In this document: positions 27,001 to 36,206 of the stretch, one piece after another
How the letters are laid out: the number at the start of each line of letters is the position of its first letter
Numbering within the stretch: position 1 is the first letter of the stretch
DNA from: Biscogniauxia marginata
Lineage: Eukaryota; Ascomycota; Sordariomycetes; Xylariales; Xylariaceae
DNA length: 64,000 bases
Direction of reading: 5' to 3'
NCBI GenBank assembly: GCA_022695795.1
Contig: MU404134.1
Span: forward strand, 124,001-188,000
Made by a program: the position numbers and the translations under genes
Notes under the pieces: generated by a model
Databases searched by the model: none
What the model saw: only the letters and a program-made list of their open reading frames with translations
What the model was told of the DNA's origin: nothing

Positions 27001-30000
27001 TTCTAAGGCTTTTAACACTTGCTTTATATGTTCCTTATGCTTCTTCTCGTTTTCTAAGTAAATTAAAATATTGTCTAAATAAATAAATACAAATTTATCC
27101 AGAAATTTACAAAGAACTATTATAATTATATATTAAAATGTAGCAGGTGCGTTAATAAGTCTAAATAGTATAACCTTATACTTATAATATCTATATATTG
27201 TTTAAAAAGCTATATATTATTTATATCCTTTAGCTATTTTAATTATATAATATTCATCGCGAAGATTTAATATTATAAAGATTTAGGCCTTATTAATTTA
27301 TTTTCTTATGAGTTTTATTAGTGGTAACGAGTATTCGTTTTTCTTGGTTATTTCATTAAGGTGTTAGTAGTTAATCACTCGTCGCTACACTAAATTCCCT
27401 TTTTTATTAACACGTTATTTCTCGTTTTTATCGATTTTAAGTATTATAATCGCCGGGTATCTTAATAAGGATTTTAATTCTCGAATATATCCTTTATTAA
27501 GATCCTCTTAAATTTCTTTTTATAATGCTTTTTGTTTTTCTTGATTTATAAGATATACCAGAAATAATTTTAGTTATTTCCCTTTTTTAAAGTAAATCTA
27601 GTGATTTTACTAGTTATATTTTGGTAATTCTTTTTTTGTTTTATTTTTAAATAATTTATAGAAACGGAGGTACTTGCGCGATACTCTTTTCGTTAGATTT
27701 TTAGGCTTAGTTACTTAAATTATATAAGTAATATGTTTCGTTTTTATATTCGTTTTTCTGGAGTTACTTGTAATACTTATTTCGTAACTCGTAATAATTA
27801 ACTCCTCTTGTTTTTAATCCCAATGAAGCGTGTTTATCTCGAAATTTATTCGTAAGTTACTTTTTTTAAGCTAATTCATTCTTAAGATCATATCGTGATT
27901 TAATATATATATAATATTAAGGATAACTTGTTTAAGATGTCTTTAAATAGTTACTAAAAGAGGAATTATTTCTTTTAACACCTTACTATTTTTATAACTA
28001 AATATGCTTCTTTTAAAGTTTTATAATTTATACGGATTTTATTTATATACTTATAATATTCTGTCTTTTTAAGTTATTTTTATTAAGATATAGCTTTTAT
28101 TTGCTTTTAAATTTATTAAGGCTTTATACTTCTTTTCATTATACTTAACTCTAATTATAATAATGTTATTAAGTCCCGACTGGACTTTATATAAGGACTT
28201 GTTATTTATGGCTTCTCGCTGCCTTACTGGCGAGAGCCCTTACCGTTTTTTGGTTTTTTACGTCTCTTCTTTTTTAGTTTTCTTTTAATTGCTATAACCC
28301 GGATATCCTTCCATTCTTAGGCTTTCATAAAAGCGTGTTTCTAGTAATTATTACTTAGATAGTCTCTCTAATTACTCTTTACGTAGTAAGGAGTAAAAGG
28401 TTTATCCTTTATATAAAACCTTGTATATTAAAACTTTAATTCTTTTTCGAGGGCCCTTTTATAACTTAAGTTTGTTTTATTAACTCAAAATTTCTTAAAG
28501 TTTTAAATTATCCTCGAATAAAATAAATAATTATTAAGTTTATTTACTAGGGGTATTTTAATGTCTTTTCTTAGGTTTATATTAATTTTTAAAAGCTTTT
28601 CTCCTTTTTTGAGGTATATTTTAATGATTCGTTTATAGCCCCGTTTAATCGCACGTGTTTTTACTTATTATTCTATTAAGTGTTTCTTTATAAAGCCAAA
28701 CAAATTAGTGTTATATTTAATTCGTTCTTTAAGCCATTATGAAAAATATAGTCCCTTTTATAATTCTCATAATTCTTCCTTAATCTCGTCTTTTTCGAAA
28801 CCTGCTTCGAGTAAGTCGTGTACGTCGCATAATACCGAGGTATAACACATATAACCCTTAGTAATTGCTTTGTTACTTTTTTCAGAATCGAGGTAAAGAT
28901 AACATGCTTAAAGAAAATATGGCTAACGTGAGGTATTATCGTAAATACATTTATTTTCTTTCGTGTTGTTATTTTCTAATTCTTAAGAATAATAACCGGC
29001 TTTATCCTTAGAACTTTTATATATTTAACAAGCGTCGTTAATATAAAAGCTTTAATGTAACGATATATGTTCCCTTAAGCTTTAATAAACATTATAATTA
29101 TTATTTATATAAAACCTCTAGTTTAAGCTATTATATTGGCTTTTTCTTTAATAAGTTTCGCATTTGTCGTTTTTGTAATGGCTTTAATATAAATTACTAT
29201 AGTTTAACTTAATTCTTAAGTCGTATTCTAGCTTATAATTATCGTATATATATAGTAATTCGTCTTTATTATATTTTTATTTAGCTTGTTTTAATATGAA
29301 ATATCCTAAATACGAGTGGTTATCTTTTGGATAATTGTTACGGTTGATTTAATAAGATCTATAAACTCCTTCTATAAAGGCCTTCTCGATCTCTTTTATT
29401 TTAATAATGCCGATAATAAATACTTGGTTTATTTCTTTGTTATTTTTAAATTAAACCCTTGCCTTGGCGACTCTTTTTTCGGGTTAAGGAATCCCTTTTA
29501 TTCTTAGTTCTTATTTTTTAAGACTTTAATACTTATTCTTATAATGTCCTTTTTTTTTATAATTAAAACACTTAATAGTTAATTTATTTTGTTTCTTTTG
29601 TTCTTTTTAAATAATGTTAATTTTAATGGGGTTTAACTTAGTTCTAGTGCTTTTTCTGGTTCCGGCACCGCTTTTGTGATTTTCTTTTTTTAGTTAATCG
29701 CCATTCCTTCGTTGTACCGTTTTTTTCTTTTTAAGGTACCGTTCGAAGTTCTCATTATCAATGGTAATTACCATTATAACGTAGTTATTGAATTTTCCTA
29801 GGTTCCTTTCTTTATATAGGTTTGTTTTATATAATTTATTCTTTATATGGTTTTTTAATCCTTAATAAAATAAGTAATATAAGCTTTTAATAAGTAGTTA
29901 TAACTAGCTTGCGAGTTTCTTAAACTTAATAGCGTAGTTTAAAGCCTTCTTATTTTGTCGTAGTTTATAAAGTCGAGCTTTGGCTTGTTACTTAAGGATT

Positions 30001-30712
30001 AAATTGCTAAATATAGACTTAAGTTGTTTTTTAAACTCCTTATAATTCTTAAAGACTTTCTTTATATCTTTTTAGGCGTTTAATCCGTTTTCTAGATGAT
30101 TTTTTAACATTAATTAAAACCAGGTTAAGGCGGTTCCGGCGAGAAGCTGGGATATCGTGAAAACCTTTTATTCCTTAATAGTAATCGTTTTATAATAGAA
30201 TTATAAGTAGGTTCCAGCTTAAATTAAAAATCTTTTTAAATCGCTTAACCCATTATATCTATTAGGTGTAATAAGTTTAAAACTCTTTATATTAAAGGTT
30301 ATTATATTGTTTTCGTCGTTTAAGTTGTTAAGGTCGTTATTGTTTAAGGGTGATTACTTGTCTTTAGGAGGTAGGGGTTATTTTGTTTGTTTATTTTCTT
30401 TTTTAGGTATTTCTTTTTTCTCTTTTTCTTCTTTTTTAAATGATTTTTTTTGCTGAGCTTCTAAGATGTCCTCTTGTGATTCTTCTTTAATTACAATTAT
30501 AATGGACTTTTATATTGGTTCCTTTAAACCTTTTAGTTATACCGTAAAAGGACTTAAAGTTTTCGTTTAAGAGCTTGTTAATTATTATTCTTTTACTTAT
30601 TTCTTTTCTTGTTACCCTTTAATCTTAGGGGACATGCTTGTCCTAGGATTGTTTGACTAAAAGTCCCTCCTTTTAAACCAATATTAAGCACTAATTAAAG
30701 AGCTATTAAAAT
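24028..30712 (-). pseudogene. Degenerate gag-pol of element 2 (chromovirus)
   Basis: Minus-strand coding remnant. Going from high to low coordinates: gag side (about 30.6-28.5 kb, no clean frame), protease/RT, RNase H, integrase with an HHCC-type zinc-binding region, and chromodomain. The chromodomain end keeps a nearly normal GC content (about 24660-24790) and reads NPDRPGKPKNPVETN before the stop. Chromodomains direct integration to H3K9-methylated heterochromatin, which fits its nested position. Stops at former Trp codons (for example just before EPLKHL) fit RIP. Confidence 0.8.
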
Positions 30713-31196
30713 TGTGACAAACCTTTTTATATGTTTTTAATTAGTTAACTTCATAAGTAAGTACGTACTAGGTTTTCTTGATTTAAAGGTAATAATGAGT
30801 TAAAATTAGTTTAATTGATTTATAATGTTATGTTCGTTAAAGAGGTTTCAAGGTACTCTTATTATAATATTAAAAAGTGACTATAGTCTTAAATTAATAG
30901 TTAAAGAACTAGAAAGAATGACTAAATACATAAAGAGATTCTAATTTATTTATACTCTAAAGGTAAATAAAGAATACTTATTTTCTTTTTGATTCTCTGT
31001 GGATTCTTAGGGAGAGTTATAAAGAATCCCATTTCTCTTTGATTCTCTGTGGATTCTCAGGGAGAGTTATAAAGAATCCCACTTCTCTTTGATTCTCTGT
31101 GGATTCTTAGGGAGAGTTATAGAGAATCCCACTTTAGGTCACGGGACCCTCAAGATCACGTGACCTTTTCCTGTTTTATCCTTGTTGGTCGTAACA
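30713..31196 (-). repeat. LTR of element 2 (right), U3 type B
   Basis: 484 bp, starts TGTGACAAACC and ends GGTCGTAACA; same length as the left LTR. It contains the three-copy 50-bp array at about 30976-31130 and the motif TCACGTGACC at about 31156. Confidence 0.88.
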
Positions 31197-31318
31197 TAAT
31201 AAAGAATCTTGATATTCTCTTTAATTCTTAAGAGTCCGACAGAGAATTCTTTCTAGAGTTATGTGACCTTAGATCACATGACTAATTTAATTCCCTTTAC
31301 CCTTGTTAGTTCGTAACA
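31197..31318 (-). repeat. TAATA duplication and second part of element 1 right LTR
   Basis: TAATA (31197-31201) is the target duplication made by element 2. From 31202 the type D LTR resumes with AATTCTTAAGAGT words and ends GTTAGTTCGTAACA at 31318. Confidence 0.8.
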
Positions 31319-32576
31319 CTAAATAATTTTTTAATATTAGTTAAAACTAGGTCAAAATACCGTAAAAACCTTTTATTTCTTAATAGTAATTATTTCGTAA
31401 TAAAACCGTAAATAGGTTTTAGCTTAAATTAAAAATCCTTTTAAATCGCTTAATTTATTATATTTACTAAGTATAATTAGTTTAAAACTTTTTATATCGA
31501 GGGTTATTATATTGTTTTCGTTATTTAAGTTATTAAGGTCGCTATTATTTAAAGGTGGCTCCGGTTATTTATCTTTAAGAAGTAAGGGTTGTTTTACTCA
31601 TTTGTTTTCTTTTTTAAGTCCTTTTTCCTTTTTCTTTTTTTCTTTCTTAAATAATTCTTTTTATTAAACTTTAAAAGTGTCCTTTTAAGGCTCTTTTTTA
31701 GCTATAATTATAATTAATTTTTATATTGATTTTTTAAACCTTTTTATTATATCGTAAAAAAATTTAAAGCTTTTATTTAAGAGTTTATTAACTATTATTC
31801 TTTTATTTTTTTATTTTTTTATTACCTTTTAGTCTTAAGGGACATACTTATCTTAGGATAGTTCGACTAAGAGTTCCTTCTTTTAAATTAATATTAATTA
31901 TTAATTAAGGAGCTATTAAAATATAATAAACCTCCTTATATGTTCTTAGTTAATTAACTTTACAAGTGAATATATATTAAGTTTTCTTAACTTTAAAGTA
32001 ATAATGAATTAAAATTGGTTTAAGTAATTTATAATGTTTTATTTATTAAAGAGATTTTAAGGTACTTTTATTATAATATTAAAAAGTGACTATAGTTTTA
32101 AATTAATAGCTAAAAAACTAAAATAAATAACTAAATATATAAGAAATTCCATCCTTTTTATATTTATTTTCTTTTATATACGTTTTTTTCGTTTAATATA
32201 TTAAATATCTCTAGATATGTTTTATTTATATATATTTATTTTTCACTAGATATTACTAGATATGTTTTATTTATATATATTTATTTTTCACTAGATATTA
32301 CTAGATATGTTTTATTTATATATATTCATTCTCTATTAAATGTTATTAAATGTGTTTTATTTATACATATTTATTCTTCACTAGATATTACTAGATGTGT
32401 TTTATTCACACATATTTATTCTCCACTGGATGTTACTAGATGTATTTTATTTACATACATCTATATCACGTGATTATAAGCTGTTTTCCTTCTAGGATCT
32501 ATGTCCGGTGCTAAACTAAGAATAATAAGGATAATACCCTTATCATTTAATTGCTTACTTTAGTTGGTTCGTAACA
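31319..32576 (-). mobile_element. Fragment of a third element: gag-side end plus LTR (U3 type C)
   Basis: 31319-31921 aligns with the right end of the internal regions of elements 1 and 2 (the ACTAGGTCAAAATACCG and GAGCTATTAAAA blocks). It is followed by a complete 655-bp LTR at 31922-32576, starting TATAATAAACC (mutated) and ending GGTTCGTAACA. The rest of this element is not seen to its left, where element 1's LTR begins instead. Confidence 0.75.
31922..32576 (-). repeat. LTR of third element, with 45-bp tandem array
   Basis: 655 bp. At 32212-32460 it carries about 5-6 copies of a 45-bp unit around TAGATATGTTTTATTTATAT. The same unit occurs about twice in the solo LTR at 51608-52083, and the rest of the two U3 regions match (TCACGTGATTATAAGCTGTT against its reverse complement there). 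Confidence 0.8.
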
Positions 32577-32751
32577 ATTTAATTACTTATTTATTAATAA
32601 ACTATATAATTTATTAATTAAAATAAAATATAACATTAAAACTAAAAACATTTAAAAAATTAATAAGTTTTATTATTATTATTAAATTAAGGAAAAAACA
32701 CTTTAAAGGTTTAAATTTATATTAAAAAACCTTAATATAAATTTTAATTAT
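32577..32751. other. AT-rich spacer between LTRs
   Basis: Short RIP-mutated stretch between two LTR copies. No gene or repeat was identified. Confidence 0.4.
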
Positions 32752-33219
32752 TATAATGAACCTCTTTATATGTTCCTAGTTAACTAACTTTATAAATAAG
32801 TACGTATTAGGTTTTCTTAATTTAAAAGTAATAATAAATCAAGGTTAATTTAAAAAAATTTATAATGCTTTATTCGTTAAAGAGATTTTAAGGTATTTTT
32901 ATTATAATATTAAAAAGTAATTATAATTTTAAATTAATAACAAAAAAACAAAAATAAATAACTAAATATAAAAGAAATTTAAATCTTTTTATATTTATTT
33001 CTTTTTTTTATATTTTTTACTTTAATATGTTAAATACCGTTAGATTTCTCCATCTTCGAGAATTTAACACACTGGATTCTTATGGATTCCTGAATCAACG
33101 GGAATCCATACCACGTAACGTTGTATTGCCCCTTTAACTCGAGCCATCTGTTCGTTGCATTCTTGGTCCGTGCCTTATACCCTTGTTAAAGACCCCTTTA
33201 ACACTGTTGGTTTATAACA
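32752..33219 (-). repeat. Solo or orphan LTR with half-mutated mosaic structure (U3 type A)
   Basis: 468 bp, starts TATAATGAACCTC and ends GGTTTATAACA. The first 290 bp are heavily AT-rich like the other LTRs, but from about 33040 to 33219 base composition is near normal (CATCTTCGAGAATTTAACAC and onward). No internal region adjoins it on either side. Confidence 0.7.
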
Positions 33220-33333
33220 ACTTATAAAATTAAATACTTATAAAATTAAATACTTATAAAATTAAATACTTATAAAATTAAATACTTATAAAATTAAATA
33301 CTTATAAAATTAAATACTTATAAAATTAAATAA
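33220..33333. repeat. 16-bp tandem repeat running into an assembly gap
   Basis: Seven copies of ACTTATAAAATTAAAT, cut by the run of N. The true length of the array is unknown. Confidence 0.95.
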
Positions 33334-33428
33334 NNNNNNNNNNNNNNNNNNNNNNNNNNNNNNNNNNNNNNNNNNNNNNNNNNNNNNNNNNNNNNNNNNN
33401 NNNNNNNNNNNNNNNNNNNNNNNNNNNN
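33334..33428. other. Assembly gap (95 N)
   Basis: Run of N between a tandem repeat and AT-rich sequence. The real gap size cannot be told. Confidence 1.
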
Positions 33429-34187
33429 AATATATTATATATTAAAAGTTTTAAATATTTCTTTAAAAAAACTAAAAAATAAAAACATATTTTAAAATTT
33501 CTCTTTTTTTATTTTAAGTTGTTTTAAGACTTATAATATTATTAAACCCTTTATTTTTACCTCGACTTAATAAAATAATTCTTTATAAATTTTTTTATGT
33601 TTATATCGAATTTATGATTATTATTAAGTAACTTTTAATAATATTACTTTATTTTAATATTTAAAATATAAATTCGTAATAATAATAATAATACTTTTAA
33701 CTTAAATTTATTTAATAAATTTATAATTAAGCATTTTTTATTAAATCTCGTAAATTTATATAAAAATAAATATTAATATCTTTAAACTATTTATAATAAT
33801 TCTTAATTAAAAGAAATCTCGGTAATAATAATCCAATTAAATTCGTTATAACCTTTAATTTAATTTAACCTCTTTTAATTTATAATAAGTATAATATATA
33901 TAACTTATTTGTTTAATTAAAAATAATAAATAAATAGATTTATATAGTAATAAATTAATAAAACCGATAAATAACGATTATTAATTAAGGAATATTAAGC
34001 CCTTAAGGCAAGAAATAGCTTTATAAATATATTATAAATATACTTATAACTTATTACGTTTTATACCTTTAAGGAGGTTGCTTGGGAGGGCTCACGCCCC
34101 CCTCGCTCAGACGTTAAACAATATAACAATAACAACAATATTAGTAGTTCTATCAATTCGTGGGGCCACATGTCATTTACAACCTAT
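33429..34187. other. AT-rich DNA to the NMD3 3' flank
   Basis: AT-rich, unassigned sequence up to about 34070, then a sharp return to normal composition. The last 100 bp are the 3' flank of NMD3. Confidence 0.5.
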
Positions 34188-35795
34188 CTACTCCTCATCC
34201 TGCATGGTCAGCTCGTCAAAGTCATCTAGCAGCTCGTTCATGTCGACCTGGGGCACGTCTTCGTCCCCGTCCTCCGTCATCGCCACCGACATCTCATCCG
34301 GCTGCGGCCTCCTCTTTGGCTGCTTGTACAGCTGCACGCCCGACCGGAACTCGTCGTCCTCCTCGATATCCTGCAGGAACTGCTCGAACTCGCGGTCCAT
34401 GCGCTCCTGGTCTGTCTTCCTGGGCAGCAACTCGCCCTCGTCCTTGGCCATGCGCTTGACCTTCCAGTGCCGCTGGCGGTTTCTCCGGCGGTTAGGGTAG
34501 TGCTTCTTGACTATCACCACGTCTGGTATCCGAGAGGAGTATGTATTCGATTCCTCGAGGGCTTCGAATTGCGGGTTGTTGAAGTTTGTTCCCGTGAGCA
34601 TGTAGCCCATGACCGAATCGCCAGCGTGGAGCAAGCCACCCAAGTGCGTCCGTGCGAAATACGTCTTGTCGTTTACCCCTAGATCCGAGGCTCTCGCTAG
34701 CTGCACCTCCCCCAAGACCCACTTACCCTTTGTAGGACCAACGGGCTCGCAGTCCATGATGATAAACTCGACCAGGTCTTGCGCATCGGCTAACGGTGTA
34801 AACGGCGTCCTCCAGTACACGGGGGCACTGATATCCGCAGTCTGCAGAGTATTCGGGTCTAGGAGGTTGATTGCCGTACCGATTCTGTAGCAGATCGCGA
34901 GCGGAGAGATGTTGCCCGCCTGCTTCGCCAATGGTATGGGCAGGGCGACTAGATCGTCTTTGCAGATAGGTATTAGCTCGACCGAGTAGGTGAACTTGTA
35001 TGATTTCTTGGAGGTATGGACATCCTGCGATATCAATTCGGACGACTTCTTCGTCCGCACCGGGACGACCGACTGCAGGAAATCGACGAAGTGGTCTGCT
35101 TGGTTCTTCTGCGAGAAGAAAAAATCTATGCCGTCCTTCGCCTCCTTGATGTTTATGGTTTCCTTATGCGCCCCGTGCTTCAGGATGAGCTGCTCGAGGT
35201 ACAGGAAGGTTCGCTTGTGTAGGACCTTCTGTCTGACCTGGACGTTAGCTCTCCATACGTTCGCCGTATACGACTTGGCACACTCGGGGCACTGCTGATA
35301 TGCGACAACGTAAACTACTTCTAGGGCCTGCTGCATGACACGGTCGTCGGCAACGGCGGCCTGGATCACGAGCTTCACCCTTATTCTCCTCGAGTGTGGT
35401 TCTGTCCATATGAAGCTCGCGTCGATGATCCTCGTCCGATTCAGGGTGAGTTTTTTCAGACATAGGGCAAGCAGCTCTCGAGACTCGGGTGTGGCGGTAA
35501 CCCAGCTAGAAGGTGGTTGCAGCCAGCGGTCGCAGTCCCGGCAAAAGTGTAGTGTCGCCTCTCGCTGGATACCATGGGATATGTCTTTTGTGAGGGTGTA
35601 GCAAGCGTAGCATTTCGCATCGATCGCCGTCGTCCCGTCGATCGCGGCACCGCAGTCGCAGCAGAATATTCTGCCACAGTCAGTCTCCAAGCGAAAAGAT
35701 AAGTAGATGTGTCGAGACAAGACTTACGTTGCCCCAGCACCAGCAACCTCTGATTGAGGCCTCATGGGCATGGGCACATCTAGATCCATCGACAT
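34188..35795 (-). CDS. NMD3: 60S ribosomal export adaptor NMD3
   Basis: Adaptor that binds the nascent 60S subunit and links it to the exportin Crm1 for passage from nucleus to cytoplasm. Exons on minus: 35795-35728 and 35670-34188, joined across a 57-nt intron into 516 residues, the usual fungal length. The N-terminus has the zinc-binding cysteine pairs C26/C29, C43/C46 and C66/C69, with a further CPEC near residue 150. The central blocks KRTFLYLEQLILKHGAH and KDGIDFFFSQKNQADHFVDF are diagnostic. The C-terminus has a basic KKHYPNRRRNRQRHWKVKRM stretch followed by an acidic, leucine-rich tail (MNELLDDFDEL), consistent with NLS and NES functions. The start was chosen because the exon gives MSMDLDVPMPMRPQSE and splices in phase to the first CxxC. 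Expression would be expected in growing cells; no regulatory site was seen. Confidence 0.95.
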
Positions 35796-36206
35796 GTTGG
35801 CGATCGGTGTCGGTGTCGTCGCAGATGTTTTTGTATGTATTATGGTGGGGTGTTTGGATGAACCAATTCAATGAAAAAGTCGTCATTTGGAAACTCCAGT
35901 GTTGCCCCTCGATTGATAAGCAATTTTGTACTTATCGCTTATGTATTATCTTATCATATAGTCTGTGCTTAAATGTACTTGTCGAAAGTACCTACCCATG
36001 CAGAATTCAGGGGTTGCATACTTGATTCTTATACGTCTACTTAAGCAATCTACCCACGGCTCAGATGTTAGACCAACCAAGATATGGGACTAAATTTATA
36101 TTATAATTCATTATAAAATTAGGTACTCATTTATCCCCGTTTCGTCAAATCCTGTGGCCTAGGAATCGCTTCTTCGGAGTTAATTGTACTGCCGTTACTA
36201 CCGTAC
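35796..36206. other. NMD3 promoter and DUF3176-gene 3' flank
   Basis: About 410 bp between two minus-strand genes, moderately AT-rich. No ORF or RNA was recognised. Confidence 0.4.

Larger units (their letters stand above)
23544..31196 (-). mobile_element. Complete nested Ty3/Gypsy chromodomain retrotransposon (element 2)
   Basis: 7653-bp element bounded by two 484-bp LTRs (23544-24027 and 30713-31196) and flanked by a perfect 5-bp target duplication TAATA (23539-23543 and 31197-31201). Genes run on the minus strand. Visible in translated, RIP-mutated form: reverse transcriptase near 27.30-26.95 kb (LRDEYY, RLINAPATF and YLDNILIYLENEKKHKEH blocks), integrase near 26.08-25.56 kb (KEFDFLGI, NKVKALRYKPYRLL), and a C-terminal chromodomain near 24.83-24.67 kb (EPLKHLKNLANELVNFY). 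The order RT, integrase, chromodomain identifies a chromovirus. Many Trp and Gln codons are now stops, so it is dead. Confidence 0.88.
16057..31318 (-). mobile_element. RIP-degraded Ty3/Gypsy element 1, interrupted by nested element 2
   Basis: Left LTR 16057-16536, internal region 16537-23204, and right LTR split into 23205-23543 and 31202-31318 by insertion of element 2. Without the insert and its target duplication it is about 7.6 kb. The internal region aligns along its length with that of element 2 by eye: the same order of integrase (about 17.9-18.5 kb), reverse transcriptase (about 19.4-19.8 kb) and gag side (to about 23.1 kb), all on the minus strand. It is more decayed than element 2. 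The two LTRs carry different U3 types and no matching target duplication was found, so the ends may come from different insertions. Confidence 0.75.
12241..34070. other. AT-rich RIP-mutated heterochromatin-like block
   Basis: About 21.8 kb of very AT-rich DNA with TpA excess, almost no long ORFs, and degenerate transposons in which Trp and Gln codons have become stops. This is the expected outcome of repeat-induced point mutation (C to T on either strand, mostly at CpA). Borders with the flanking genic DNA are sharp, at about 12.24 kb and 34.07 kb. It contains the elements listed separately. The block lies between a bZIP gene and NMD3. Confidence 0.9.

Noticed and set aside
29316..29507. 63-aa frame on plus strand in element 2
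   Set aside because: Antisense to the gag-pol remnant; chance open frame.
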